Of a stretch of 55,665 nucleotides of DNA, positions 44,747 through 53,802 are shown in pieces. The stretch lies in assembly GCA_017454015.1 (NCBI GenBank), contig JAFTDW010000019.1, positions 1 through 55,665 on the forward strand, given 5' to 3'. Origin of the DNA: Bacteroidales bacterium. GTDB lineage: Bacteria; Bacteroidota; Bacteroidia; Bacteroidales; P3. Under the pieces are notes generated by a model that was given only the letters and a program-made list of their open reading frames with translations, did not search any database and was not told where the DNA came from. A program made the translations under genes and the position numbers. How positions within the stretch are numbered: position 1 is the first letter of the stretch; each line of letters opens with the position of its first letter.

Positions 44747-46408
44747 ATGAAAAATATTGGAAAAACACTATTTCTCGCGCTGCTTTTGTTGCCGTGGTCC
44801 GCTGCGGTTATGGCGCAGGGTACTGGCGGTCAGGTGACCGGCAACGTGCAGTTCGACGGGCAATTCACGCGTGCTGACAGTGTCATAGGCGCCACCCAAG
44901 CCCCCGAGAGGTGGCTCATGAACGCCCGCGCCGACATACTATACACCAACGGAGGCTTCAACGCGGGTTTGCGTTTCGAGTCCTATCTGCCGCCTCTGCC
45001 GGGCTTCAACACCCAGTATAAAGGCTACGGCATAGCCAACTACTTTGTGAAATATGCCAACGACTTGCTCGATGTCACTGCCGGTACTTTCTACGAGCAG
45101 TTTGGCAACGGCTTGATACTCCGAGCCTACGAGGACCGATACATAGGTATAGACAATGCACTGCTCGGACTCTCTTTCAGACTCCGCCCCTACAGAGGCA
45201 TACAACTCAAAGGTCTTGGCGGCGTGCAGCGCAACTATTGGAGCTACGGCGGCGGACTGGTGCGTGGAGTGGATGCCGAAGTCGACGTCAACAGCCTCTT
45301 CAAGTCGCTCGACGAGAAGCCTCTGCGGCTCAGCTTGGGAGCGGGTTTTGTGAGCCGCTACGAGGAGGCCGAGAATATCGCTGCCGCGACCCCGGGCTAC
45401 AGCCTGCTGCTGCCCCTCAACGTGGGTGCAGGCTCGTTGCGTGCCGATGTGCGCTACAAAGGCTGGTTGCTTGCCGCTGAGTATGCCCGCAAAGGGCAGG
45501 ACCCCAACGCCATGAACGGCTATATCTACCGTAAGGGCGAGGCGCTGCTGCTCAACGCAGCCTACTCGCAAAAAGGCTTCAGCACCAGCGTGCAGGCCAA
45601 GCGGGTCGACAACATGGCCTTCAAGTCTGTGCGCAGCTCCACGGGTGAAATGCTCTACATCAACTACATACCTGCCATAACAAAACAACACACCTACGCC
45701 TTCCTGTGTATGTACCCCTATGCCACGCAGGCTACCGGCGAGATGGGATTGCAGGCCGACGTGATGTACAAGATAAAGAAAGAAACCCTCTTGGGTGGCA
45801 AGTATGGCACCGACATCCATTTCAACTGCTCAATGATCACGGGTCTCGTCACCTCGCCCATAGGCGGTGCAGGCACCGACGGCTACACCTCGCAGTTCTT
45901 CGCCACCGGCGAGCATTACTACACAGACCTCAGCCTCGAAGTGGCCAAGAAACTCAGCAGCCGTCACAAAGCGGTGTGTACCTACGGCTATGTGGTGTTC
46001 AACCCCACCATAGAAGGCCATGCCGGACCGCAGCACCACAACCACGTGCTTGTGGCCGACTATACATGGCGAGTGGCCACCGGCAAGACGCTGCGCTTTG
46101 AAGGCGAATGGATGGGCAGCGACTCGCACTACGACGTGGAGGTCGACGACAAGCGCGCCGGCGACTGGCTCATGGCTCTGGCGGAGTACAGCTTCGGTGG
46201 CCATTACTTTGTGTCGCTGAGCGACCAGTACTGCTACCGCGACGGCGTGGGCAACTACTACACCGCGGCCTTCGGCTACACCCACGATGCCACTCGCATC
46301 CAGCTCTCCTATGGCAAGCAACGCGAAGGCATACTCTGCATAGGCGGTGTGTGCCGCGCAGTGCCGGCTACCAACGGCTTGACCCTCGGCATTACGACAA
46401 GCTTCTGA
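44747..46408 (+). CDS. DUF6029-family outer-membrane beta-barrel protein
   Basis: Conserved Bacteroidota envelope protein of unknown role. Start at ATG 44747 (MKNIGKTLFLALLLLPWSAA) gives a signal peptide cleaved near VMAQ; in-frame codons further upstream are repeat DNA. The body is rich in alternating aromatic/hydrophobic strands (DILYTNGGFNAGLRFESYL, GTFYEQFGNGLILRAYEDR) as in porin-like barrels, and ends in an aromatic residue (TLGITTSF). Length 554. Followed 31 bp later by an Omp28-type lipoprotein, a common pairing. Confidence 0.82.
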   Translation: MKNIGKTLFLALLLLPWSAAVMAQGTGGQVTGNVQFDGQFTRADSVIGATQAPERWLMNARADILYTNGGFNAGLRFESYLPPLPGFNTQYKGYGIANYFVKYANDLLDVTAGTFYEQFGNGLILRAYEDRYIGIDNALLGLSFRLRPYRGIQLKGLGGVQRNYWSYGGGLVRGVDAEVDVNSLFKSLDEKPLRLSLGAGFVSRYEEAENIAAATPGYSLLLPLNVGAGSLRADVRYKGWLLAAEYARKGQDPNAMNGYIYRKGEALLLNAAYSQKGFSTSVQAKRVDNMAFKSVRSSTGEMLYINYIPAITKQHTYAFLCMYPYATQATGEMGLQADVMYKIKKETLLGGKYGTDIHFNCSMITGLVTSPIGGAGTDGYTSQFFATGEHYYTDLSLEVAKKLSSRHKAVCTYGYVVFNPTIEGHAGPQHHNHVLVADYTWRVATGKTLRFEGEWMGSDSHYDVEVDDKRAGDWLMALAEYSFGGHYFVSLSDQYCYRDGVGNYYTAAFGYTHDATRIQLSYGKQREGILCIGGVCRAVPATNGLTLGITTSF

Positions 46409-46439
46409 CAAAAAACTCTTAATTCCATTATTCCGCTTC

Positions 46440-47291
46440 ATGATAAAAAAATACCTGATTCCTGCATTGTTTGTGGCAGTTGCGCTTCTCTATGCGTCGT
46501 GCGACAAGGTCGAAGCCGACGCCAACGGCTACTACATCTATTATTCGGGAGCCATCGGCGACTGGGTCGACGGACCCGCCATTGCCGACCACTCGCCGCA
46601 TGTGCTGCTCGAGAAATACACCGGCGTGCGCTGCCTCAACTGCCCCGATGGCGACGCCGTCATCCACGCAGCCATGAACACCTACGGCAGTGCCTTGATA
46701 CCAATATCCATACACGACAGCAGCTCGTTCACACGTCCCTACGGCAGTGACCAGCGCCTCAGCACCCCAGTGGGCAACACCTGGAGCCGTTATTTTGGCA
46801 TCAGTTCCTACCCCACAGCTATCTGCAATCGCACAGAGATGGGCGGCACTCTCCAGTTCAATCCCGCCGCGGGAGTGTCGGCGGCTGTTGAAGCCGCATT
46901 GTCGCAGCCTGTCATGATGGCTCTCGCCGCCTCGATGGAGCGCGACGGAAACCACTATGCCGTGACCGTCAGCCTCGAATATCTGCAGGACTACCCCAAT
47001 CCGCTTACTGTCACACTCCTGCTCTTGGAGGACTCGGTGCGTGCCACACAGCTGCAGCCCGACGGGCGCACCAAGGACACCGCCTATCTCCACAGCCACC
47101 TGCTGCGCGAAGCTATCACCAACCCGTGGGGCGCCGATGTCGATGCCGACGGACACAAAGGTACCAAGCGTCAGGCTCGTTTCACGCACACCTCCACCAA
47201 TCCACTTGTCAATCACAGCCATTGCTATATAGTGGCTTTCGTCTCCGACAAAAACACACGGCAGATACTCGCCGCAACAGAGTGTAGGTAG
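46440..47291 (+). CDS. Omp28-related outer-membrane lipoprotein
   Basis: Predicted lipoprotein (MIKKYLIPALFVAVALLYASC, Cys21). The domain resembles Omp28 of Porphyromonas, a thioredoxin-like fold: VLLEKYTGVRCLNCPDGDAV holds a CLNC motif at the thioredoxin active-site position, and YFGISSYPTAICNR has the cis-Pro loop. Length 283. It lies between the DUF6029 barrel and the MATE gene (1 bp gap to the latter). Function as adhesin or redox protein is not settled. Confidence 0.85.
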   Translation: MIKKYLIPALFVAVALLYASCDKVEADANGYYIYYSGAIGDWVDGPAIADHSPHVLLEKYTGVRCLNCPDGDAVIHAAMNTYGSALIPISIHDSSSFTRPYGSDQRLSTPVGNTWSRYFGISSYPTAICNRTEMGGTLQFNPAAGVSAAVEAALSQPVMMALAASMERDGNHYAVTVSLEYLQDYPNPLTVTLLLLEDSVRATQLQPDGRTKDTAYLHSHLLREAITNPWGADVDADGHKGTKRQARFTHTSTNPLVNHSHCYIVAFVSDKNTRQILAATECR

Positions 47292-47292
47292 C

Positions 47293-48660
47293 ATGAACAG
47301 GCGTATTCTGCAACTGGCTTTGCCCAACATCATAACCAATATCACCGTGCCGTTGCTCGGCATGGTCGACATGGCTATTGTAGGGCACCTTTCGCAGAGC
47401 CACATAGGAGCCATAGCCATTGGCACCTCCATGTTCAACCTTATATATTGGAACTTCGGATTTCTGCGCATGGGCACCAGCGGCTTCACCGCCCAGGCCT
47501 ACGGGGCGCGCCGTCTCGACGAGGCTGTTGCCACCCTCGTCAGAGCCTTCACCATAGCCCTTGCCATTGCCGCCTTGCTGATAGCGTTGCAGTGGCCGCT
47601 GGCAATGGCTACGCGTCTCGCCTTCAACGGCAGCGACGAGGTCATGACCCTTGCTCTTTCCTATTTTTTTGTCAGAATATGGGCGGCACCGGCAACGTTG
47701 GGTTTGTATGCCATAAAAGGCTGGATGATAGGCATGCAGAACAGTAAGCTGCCCATGTGGATAGCCATAGCCCTCAATGTGGTCAACATAGTGTGCAGTC
47801 TGCTCTTTGTGCTTGTGTTGCATTGGGGCATAAAGGGCGTTGCCCTCGGCACTGTTGTGGCGCAATACAGCGGTCTGGCAATGGGCCTATGGCTCCTCCA
47901 CCGCTACTATGGACGTGTCATCCGCGGCCATCTCAATATTGCAGGCAGTCTGCGGTTGGATGCCATGCGGCACTTCTTCCATGTCAATGGCGACATCTTC
48001 CTGCGCACAGTCTGTCTTGCGTTGGTCTTTGCATTCATAACCGCCGCAAGTGGGCGCATAGGCGACGACATCCTTGCTGTCGATGCCCTGCTGTTGCAGT
48101 TCTTCACGGTGTTCAGCTACATCATGGACGGCTTTGCCTATGCCGGCGAGTCGTTGGTAGGCCGCTACATAGGAGCCGCCGACGGCAAGAGCCTGCGGCG
48201 CACCATAAGACTGCTCATGCTGTGGGGTGTGGCACTCACCGTGACGTTCACCATAGCCTATGCCTTGGGGGGTTCGGCTTTTCTGGGCCTTTTCAGCGAC
48301 AAGCCCGAGGTCTCGGCTGCTGCCAAGCCGTACCTCTTCTGGACCCTGATAACCCCCGTGTGCGGTTTCGCCGCTTTCCTTTTCGACGGCATATTCATTG
48401 GCGCCACGGCTTCGCGCCACATGCGCGACAGCATGTTTGTGGCAACTGCCGTATTCTTTGCGGTCTACTATGGGCTGCGGGCTTTGCTTGGACTCTACGA
48501 CAACCCCGACGCATACCTTTGGAACAACGTGCTTTGGACGGCTTTCATGGCCTACCTTGTGTTTCGCGGCGCCATGCAGGCCCTCATGCTCAACCGCGCC
48601 GTCTATTCCAAGGCGCCGCAAGCCGCCTCCACCCTTTGCAATCTCAAAATAGCGAAATAA
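47293..48660 (+). CDS. MATE-family efflux transporter (DinF-like)
   Basis: Twelve-helix Na+ or H+ coupled multidrug exporter in the inner membrane. The first helices show LALPNIITNITVPLLGMVDMAIVGHLS, split here as family landmarks LALPNIITN and MVDMAIVGHLS; FGFLRMGTSGFTAQAYGA and MDGFAYAGESLVGRYIG mark the two halves and point to the DinF branch. Length 455 is normal. Begins immediately after the Omp28 gene. Substrate unknown. Confidence 0.93.
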   Translation: MNRRILQLALPNIITNITVPLLGMVDMAIVGHLSQSHIGAIAIGTSMFNLIYWNFGFLRMGTSGFTAQAYGARRLDEAVATLVRAFTIALAIAALLIALQWPLAMATRLAFNGSDEVMTLALSYFFVRIWAAPATLGLYAIKGWMIGMQNSKLPMWIAIALNVVNIVCSLLFVLVLHWGIKGVALGTVVAQYSGLAMGLWLLHRYYGRVIRGHLNIAGSLRLDAMRHFFHVNGDIFLRTVCLALVFAFITAASGRIGDDILAVDALLLQFFTVFSYIMDGFAYAGESLVGRYIGAADGKSLRRTIRLLMLWGVALTVTFTIAYALGGSAFLGLFSDKPEVSAAAKPYLFWTLITPVCGFAAFLFDGIFIGATASRHMRDSMFVATAVFFAVYYGLRALLGLYDNPDAYLWNNVLWTAFMAYLVFRGAMQALMLNRAVYSKAPQAASTLCNLKIAK

Positions 48661-49091
48661 TGAGATAACGTGACAACGATACTAACCCTACCAATAAAAA
48701 CAATCACGAAAACAATAGGTGACCTCTAAAAATAGCCTCGGAGAGGCTAACTCTCAATTGCTTAGGCCATGAACTGAGGTCATGTGGCGAGCCTGCGAAT
48801 ACCTTGAAATCAAAATAATGAAATGAGCAGCACCCGTAAAAATAAAAACATGGACAGCGAATAGCACCTATGAAATAAAAACACGGATAGCGAATAACCC
48901 CGCACAAGGAACCATTGGTCATGAGCACAGATGAAATCAAAAATATGGACAGCGAATAATGCAGTGTGGGGCAACAAGATAAAAACGACATGCGTCCCGG
49001 ATGTGAAGAAATGCCAGTGGCATTTCGATAGCGTAGCGGAGAATATACGCTCTCAATGAAAAAATAGAACCCACCAATAATCATTAACGCC
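48661..49091. other. 431-bp intergenic region occupied by nested repeats
   Basis: No gene is supported. Almost all of it is accounted for by repeat E split by modules A and C (48720-49060). A short AATAATGAGATAACGTGAC segment at 48655-48680 resembles other AATAACG repeats in the window. No clear promoter for the M6 protease gene was found. Confidence 0.8.
48720..49060. repeat. Repeat E interrupted by an array of modules C and A
   Basis: In reverse orientation to 36675-36840: ACCTCTAAAAATAGCCTC and GAGGCTAACTCTCAAT (48721-48759), then inserted module C (48778-48834) and three module A copies (48835-48864, 48865-48896, 48918-48959) with AACCCCGCACAAG between, then GTGTGGGGCAACAAGAT, the palindrome GAAATGCCAGTGGCATTTC (49008-49026), TCGATAGCGTAGCGGAGAA and CTCTCAATG. 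Confidence 0.78.
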
Positions 49092-52000
49092 ATGATAAAG
49101 AAACTTTTTTTCCTGACACTCTTTGCCGTTGCGGCTTTCTTTGCCGAAGCCCACTACGTCAAAAGCATGCCAGTCAAGCAGCTCCAGCCCAACGGCGACA
49201 CGCTGTATTGCTACGTCAGCGGCGACGAGTTCTACCACTGGCTACACGACGCCAACGGCTACACCATCGTCAAGCACCCCTCCACAGGCTACTACGTCTA
49301 CGCCTGCAATGACACCAGTGCCCCCTTCGCCGCCTACCCCAACAACATGTTGCATGCCAGCAACCATGTGGCAGGTGTTGTAAGCCCTGCGGCGCAGCCC
49401 GACCTTCAGCCCAACATCATGCCTACTCTCAGGCAGGTCGAGCGGCTGCGCAAGGTGTGGGATGTGCCGATGTCCATGCAGCCCGACCCCGCCGAGTATC
49501 CCAAGACCAGTGGAGCCAACCACGGTACTATCAACAATATAGTGGTCTTTGTCAGATTCAACGACGATGCCGACATCACATACCCCCTCGACACCATCGA
49601 AGCCATGTTCAACGACACATCGGCCAACGCCGTCTCCATGCGCAGCTATTTTCAGCAGGCCTCGTATGGCAAACTCAACATTGTCACCCACTTCTTTCCG
49701 TCACAAACCTCAAGCAGCCATATCGTCTCGTACCGCGACAGCCACAACCGCGCCTATTTCATGCCGCGCGACTCCGCCAACTCGCAGGGCTATGCAGACA
49801 GCGACGAGCGCCGTAGCCGCGAGTTCGCGCTGATAGAGAATGCTGTCAACTACATCAACCGTAACAGCCCTATACCCTCCACTCTCAACATCGACTACAA
49901 CAACGACAACATGGTCGACAATATCTGCTTCATCTTCAAAGGCACCTACACAGGCTGGAGCGACCTGCTGTGGCCTCACAAGTGGAGCCTCTACGACCGT
50001 ACGGTGCGCATCAACGGCAAGCGCGTCTACACCTTCAACATACAGCTCGAGGGTTCCGGCAGCCATTATTTCAGTACAAGCGTGTTCTGCCATGAGATGT
50101 TCCACACTCTCGGCGCCCCAGACCTCTACCATTATGACTACTTCTCCAACGCCAATCCCGTGGGCTGCTGGGACCTGATGGAGTACAACCAGACTCCGCC
50201 GCAGCACATGGGGGCTTATATGAAACTCCGCTACGGCAACTGGCTCGACAGCATACCGGAATTGCGCACACCGGGAAACTACACGCTCCACTCCGTGGCC
50301 GACCAGTCTCCCCGCGGCCGAGCCAACAACTGCTACGCTATACCCACCACCAACCCGACACAATACTATATACTGGAGTTCCGCAACAACCAGGACCGCT
50401 ATGAGACCTCACTGCCAGGCACCGGCCTGCTCGTCTACCGCGTCAACACAGTCTACAACGGCAATGCCAGTTTCAACGACACCAATATCCTCGATGAAGT
50501 ATATCTCTTCAAGCCAGGGGCTTTCAACGACACAACGCCAGGCAACTACCGGCAGGCCTACTTCTCGCAGCTGGCGCACCGCACCAGGTTCTGCGACACC
50601 ACCAACCCCCATCCGTTTCTCGCCGTACCTATGGCTCAGAACGTCGTGGACACCACCGTGCTGATATCCGACATCAGGGTGAGCGGCGACTCGGTAACCT
50701 TCTATTATGGCCGGCGTATGCCTCTTGCACCGTGCGCAGACACCGAGATGTGCAACCTCTATGTCTCGTCTGTCGACACCTACGGCGACACATGGCAAGG
50801 CTGCTACATGGGCATAGAGGGCTCCAATGGATACATCTATGCGAGTGTGGCCAACAGCGTGAGTTGTTCGTCCAACACCAGCTGCTACCAGTACGACACT
50901 GTACGTATATGCTCCACCGACACCATCACGCTCCGCTGGAACGAGGGTCTTTACTCCAGCGAGGCAGGCTTCACGGTGACGAGTGCCGTGGGCTTGCAGC
51001 TCTACAACCATCAGGCTGGCGAGGACCTGCCCGGCCGCGTGCTGGCACGCGTGTACAATCCCTGCGACAGCAGCTGCTTTGTCGACACCCTCTTTACCAA
51101 CATAGTCTACACCGTCAATGCGGTGAGCGGCAATCCTACGCGCGGCAGCGTGACGGGAGGCGGCAGCTACAGGCAGGGTGCCCCGGTAACACTTACGGCA
51201 ACACCCGCGCGCGGCTGTCGTTTTGTGCGCTGGACCGAGGGCGCCAATCTCTACACCAGCAACCCACTCGGCTTCATAGCCACGGCCAACGCCACCTACA
51301 CCGCATGGTTCGAGCATGTGAGCTGCACACTCTCTGTGAGCTCCAACAACAACTCGCTGGGCTCCGTGACGGGGGGCGGCACCTATAACCTCTACGACAG
51401 CGCTGTGATGAGTGCCATAGCTGCCAACGGCTGTCGCTTTGTACGCTGGAACGACGGCTCCACCGTCAACCCCCGCACCATCACAATGATGGGCGACACA
51501 GCCTTTACGGCTACCTTCGAACTCATACGCCACACTGTCACGGCGCGTTCCAACAACACCGTCATGGGCTCCGTGACAGGGGGCGGCACCTATGCGCACG
51601 GCACCACGGCAACTCTCAACGCGCAGCCTGCCTTGGGTTATCGCTTCAACCACTGGAGCGACAACCTGATGACCAACCCGCGCACCATTACCGTGCTGAG
51701 CGACACAGTCATTACGGCCTACTTTGAGCCGTGCCACTACTGGATTTCGGTCTCCTCGGAAAACCAGACAATGGGTATGGCCACAGGTGGCGGCGAATAC
51801 CTCTACGGCGACACCGCCGTGCTCACCGCCTCGCCACGCCAAGGCTATGAGTTTGTCTCGTGGAGCTCGCCGGGTGGCTCATCCACAGCCAATCCCATGC
51901 ATCTTGTGGTGCGCTCCGATTCAAGCTTTGTGGCTACATTCAACCAGCTGCCCGAAGACACCACGTCAATCTCCGATGTGCATAATGTGGCAGCCCCCAA

Positions 52001-52196
52001 GGTGTATACTGTGGGGAGGCTCCTTGTAGTGTCTCAGTCCGAGCCGGTGGCATGGCACCTCTACGACGTGCAGGGGCGCAGCCTCCATGTCTCGGCAGGC
52101 AACGAAGCCCGCGAGCAGGTGCAGCTGCCTGCCCCGGGACTCTATGTGGTCCGCTTCGCATCCGGCCTTGTGGTTGTTCGCTGTCCATATTTTTGA
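49092..52196 (+). CDS. M6-family metalloprotease with InlB-type repeats and T9SS sorting domain
   Basis: Large secreted zinc protease, predicted T9SS cargo. Signal peptide MIKKLFFLTLFAVAAFFAEA. The M6 domain (about 130-420) has the zinc motif HEMFHTLGAPDLYHYD, His334-Glu335 and His338. A beta-rich domain follows, then four InlB B-like repeats of about 65 residues (about 675-955), each with GSVTGGG, a GCRFVRW or GYxFxxW core and a TAxFE end. The C-terminal 65 residues are a short sorting domain (AWHLYDVQGRSLHVSAG, LPAPGLYVVRFASG). The final codons (RCPYF) lie in a copy of module A, so the end has been rewritten by a repeat. Substrate and target unknown. Confidence 0.9.
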   Translation: MIKKLFFLTLFAVAAFFAEAHYVKSMPVKQLQPNGDTLYCYVSGDEFYHWLHDANGYTIVKHPSTGYYVYACNDTSAPFAAYPNNMLHASNHVAGVVSPAAQPDLQPNIMPTLRQVERLRKVWDVPMSMQPDPAEYPKTSGANHGTINNIVVFVRFNDDADITYPLDTIEAMFNDTSANAVSMRSYFQQASYGKLNIVTHFFPSQTSSSHIVSYRDSHNRAYFMPRDSANSQGYADSDERRSREFALIENAVNYINRNSPIPSTLNIDYNNDNMVDNICFIFKGTYTGWSDLLWPHKWSLYDRTVRINGKRVYTFNIQLEGSGSHYFSTSVFCHEMFHTLGAPDLYHYDYFSNANPVGCWDLMEYNQTPPQHMGAYMKLRYGNWLDSIPELRTPGNYTLHSVADQSPRGRANNCYAIPTTNPTQYYILEFRNNQDRYETSLPGTGLLVYRVNTVYNGNASFNDTNILDEVYLFKPGAFNDTTPGNYRQAYFSQLAHRTRFCDTTNPHPFLAVPMAQNVVDTTVLISDIRVSGDSVTFYYGRRMPLAPCADTEMCNLYVSSVDTYGDTWQGCYMGIEGSNGYIYASVANSVSCSSNTSCYQYDTVRICSTDTITLRWNEGLYSSEAGFTVTSAVGLQLYNHQAGEDLPGRVLARVYNPCDSSCFVDTLFTNIVYTVNAVSGNPTRGSVTGGGSYRQGAPVTLTATPARGCRFVRWTEGANLYTSNPLGFIATANATYTAWFEHVSCTLSVSSNNNSLGSVTGGGTYNLYDSAVMSAIAANGCRFVRWNDGSTVNPRTITMMGDTAFTATFELIRHTVTARSNNTVMGSVTGGGTYAHGTTATLNAQPALGYRFNHWSDNLMTNPRTITVLSDTVITAYFEPCHYWISVSSENQTMGMATGGGEYLYGDTAVLTASPRQGYEFVSWSSPGGSSTANPMHLVVRSDSSFVATFNQLPEDTTSISDVHNVAAPKVYTVGRLLVVSQSEPVAWHLYDVQGRSLHVSAGNEAREQVQLPAPGLYVVRFASGLVVVRCPYF

Positions 52197-52280
52197 TTTC
52201 ATAGGTGCTCATGACCTTAGTTGTTCGCTGCTCGTATTTTTAACTTCATAGGTGCCCATAACCTTCGGTTCATGTCACTG
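52174..52280. repeat. Two reverse module A copies at the end of the M6 protease gene
   Basis: TTGTTCGCTGTCCATATTTT to GTGCTCATGACCT (52174-52217) and TTGTTCGCTGCTCGTATTTT to GTGCCCATAACCT (52221-52265), followed by TCGGTTCATGTCACTGCC. The first copy supplies the stop codon of the upstream gene. Confidence 0.78.
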
Positions 52281-52327
52281 CCACATATAAAATAAATGAA
52301 TACTAAATTCTTTACCTAATTATTCTG

Positions 52328-52414
52328 GAATGCCCTGAAAGGGCATAAATCCAACAGCCCAGGGCACCGCCCTGGGTATAAACGGCATCAAAATATATGC
52401 GCCCTGTAAGGGCA
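52328..52414. repeat. Triple-hairpin GCCCT repeat
   Basis: Three small stems in a row: TGCCCT-GAA-AGGGCA (52331-52345), CCCAGGGC-ACC-GCCCTGGG (52358-52376) and GCCCT-GTA-AGGGC (52401-52413). This arrangement matches a short interspersed repeat I know to be frequent in Bacteroidota genomes; its function is unknown. Confidence 0.75.
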
Positions 52415-52437
52415 AAATCAATTTTAGGTATAACTGA

Positions 52438-52479
52438 GGTCATGAGCACCTATGAAATAAAAAACATTACAGCGAATAA
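52438..52479. repeat. Module A copy before gcvT
   Basis: GGTCATGAGCACCTATGAAA followed by TAAAAAACATTACAGCGAATA, forward orientation, nearly identical to the module in 40366-40428. Confidence 0.75.
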
Positions 52480-52587
52480 CATTTAGCAATCATTAAAATA
52501 AATATCAAATCCAAGCAATATAGGCAGATTTGTTGCGTTATATAATGTCTATTAAATAGAATTTATAATCAAAAACACATAACATCA

Positions 52588-53694
52588 ATGAAAACAACAC
52601 CCTACACCGAGCTCCATATAAAGCTTGGAGCCAAGATGGCCGAATTTGCCGGCTACAACATGCCTATCCAGTACACCGGTCTCGTTGAGGAGCACCACAA
52701 CGTGCGCAACAACGTTGGTGTATTCGACGTGAGCCATATGGGCGAGTTCCGTGCCAAAGGTCCCATCGCCAAGCACTTCATGCAGTATGTAACCACCAAC
52801 AACGTCGAAGACCTTTTCGACGGCAAGGTGCAATATACCTGCCTCCCCAATGGTCAGGGTGGTGTGGTCGACGACATGCTGGTCTACCGCGTCCACGACG
52901 ATGAGTACTTCATGGTTCCCAACGCCGCCAATATCGACAAGGACTGGGCTTGGATGAGCCAGATAGCCGACAAGATGGGTATGGAGCTTGGTAAGGACTT
53001 CGTCAACGAGAGCGAGCAGTGGGCTCAGCTCGCCGTGCAAGGACCCAACGCCCTCAAGGCCATGCAGAAACTCACCAGCGAGAACATCGTCGACATGGAG
53101 TACTATACCTTCAAGATCCTCACTTTCGCCGGAATCCCCAACATCATCCTTTCTACCACCGGCTACACTGGCGCTGGCGGATGCGAGATATACATTCCCA
53201 AGGAGAAAGCCATCGAGGTGTGGGACGCCGTCTTCGAGGCTGGCAAGGAGTTTGGCATCATGCCCGCCGGTCTGGGTTGCCGCGACACCCTGCGTCTTGA
53301 GAAGGGCTTCGCCCTCTACGGCCACGAGATGGACGACACCGTCAGCCCCCTCGAGGCTCCGCTCGCCTTCATCGTCAAGCTGAAAGCCGAGAACAACAAC
53401 TTCATCAACAAGGAGCTTCTCCTGGCTCAGAAAGCCGCCGGTTTCAAACGCAAAGTGGCTGGCTTCGAGATGATCGACCGTGGCATAGCCCGCAACGGCT
53501 ATGAGGTGTGCGATGCCCAGGGCAACAAGATTGGAGAGGTGCGCAGCGGCTCGCCCAGCCCCAGCACAGGCAAGAACATCGGCACCGCCCTCATCAAGGC
53601 AGAGTTCGCCAAGGTCGGCACGGAGATATACATCAAGGTGCGTGAGAAACTCCTCAAGGCTGTAACCGTAAAGATGCCCTTCTACGAGGGTTAA
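52588..53694 (+). CDS. gcvT: Aminomethyltransferase, glycine cleavage system T protein
   Basis: Transfers the methylene group from the H-protein aminomethyl arm to tetrahydrofolate, releasing ammonia. The start MKTTPYTELHIKLGAKMAEF is typical. Landmarks: VGVFDVSHMGEFRAKG with the catalytic Asp region, QGGVVDDMLVYR (Asp binding folate), TGYTGAGGCEIYIP and GLGCRDTLRLEKGFALYGHE. Length 368 is normal. gcvH and gcvP are not adjacent. Codon use is smoother and richer in GCC/ATC than in the next genes, in line with strong expression. Confidence 0.96.
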   Translation: MKTTPYTELHIKLGAKMAEFAGYNMPIQYTGLVEEHHNVRNNVGVFDVSHMGEFRAKGPIAKHFMQYVTTNNVEDLFDGKVQYTCLPNGQGGVVDDMLVYRVHDDEYFMVPNAANIDKDWAWMSQIADKMGMELGKDFVNESEQWAQLAVQGPNALKAMQKLTSENIVDMEYYTFKILTFAGIPNIILSTTGYTGAGGCEIYIPKEKAIEVWDAVFEAGKEFGIMPAGLGCRDTLRLEKGFALYGHEMDDTVSPLEAPLAFIVKLKAENNNFINKELLLAQKAAGFKRKVAGFEMIDRGIARNGYEVCDAQGNKIGEVRSGSPSPSTGKNIGTALIKAEFAKVGTEIYIKVREKLLKAVTVKMPFYEG

Positions 53695-53724
53695 GGCTAT
53701 TGTTATAAAAAAATAGCAGTAGTT

Positions 53725-53780
53725 AAATAAACATAAAAGTTGATTTTGCAAAACGTAAAAATCAACTTTTATGTTTATTT
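53725..53780. promoter_or_regulatory. Large inverted repeat, probable operator of the toxin-antitoxin pair
   Basis: Perfect 23-bp arms (53725-53747, and 53758-53780) separated by GCAAAACGTA. Inner ends read AAAGTTGATTTT and AAAATCAACTTT. The right arm overlaps the -7 box at 53776-53783, so a bound repressor would block the promoter. Autoregulation by the XRE antitoxin is the natural inference. Confidence 0.7.
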
Positions 53781-53783
53781 TTG
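53776..53783 (+). promoter_or_regulatory. -7 promoter element of the toxin-antitoxin operon
   Basis: TATTTTTG matches TAnnTTTG, 19 bp upstream of the toxin ATG. It shares five bases with the right arm of the inverted repeat. Confidence 0.6.
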
Positions 53784-53802
53784 CATCCGAAACGATATTG
53801 AT

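Larger units (their letters stand above)
52197..52587. other. 391-bp intergenic region with three repeat types
   Basis: Holds module A copies (52174-52265 and 52438-52479) and a GCCCT hairpin repeat (52328-52414). The last 100 bp before gcvT is plain AT-rich DNA with no gene; a recognisable TAnnTTTG box was not found. Confidence 0.75.

Noticed and set aside
36571-52479. Insertion sequence remnants as source of the repeats
   Set aside because: No transposase fragment was found in any copy; modules are too short and have internal rather than conventional terminal inverted repeats.
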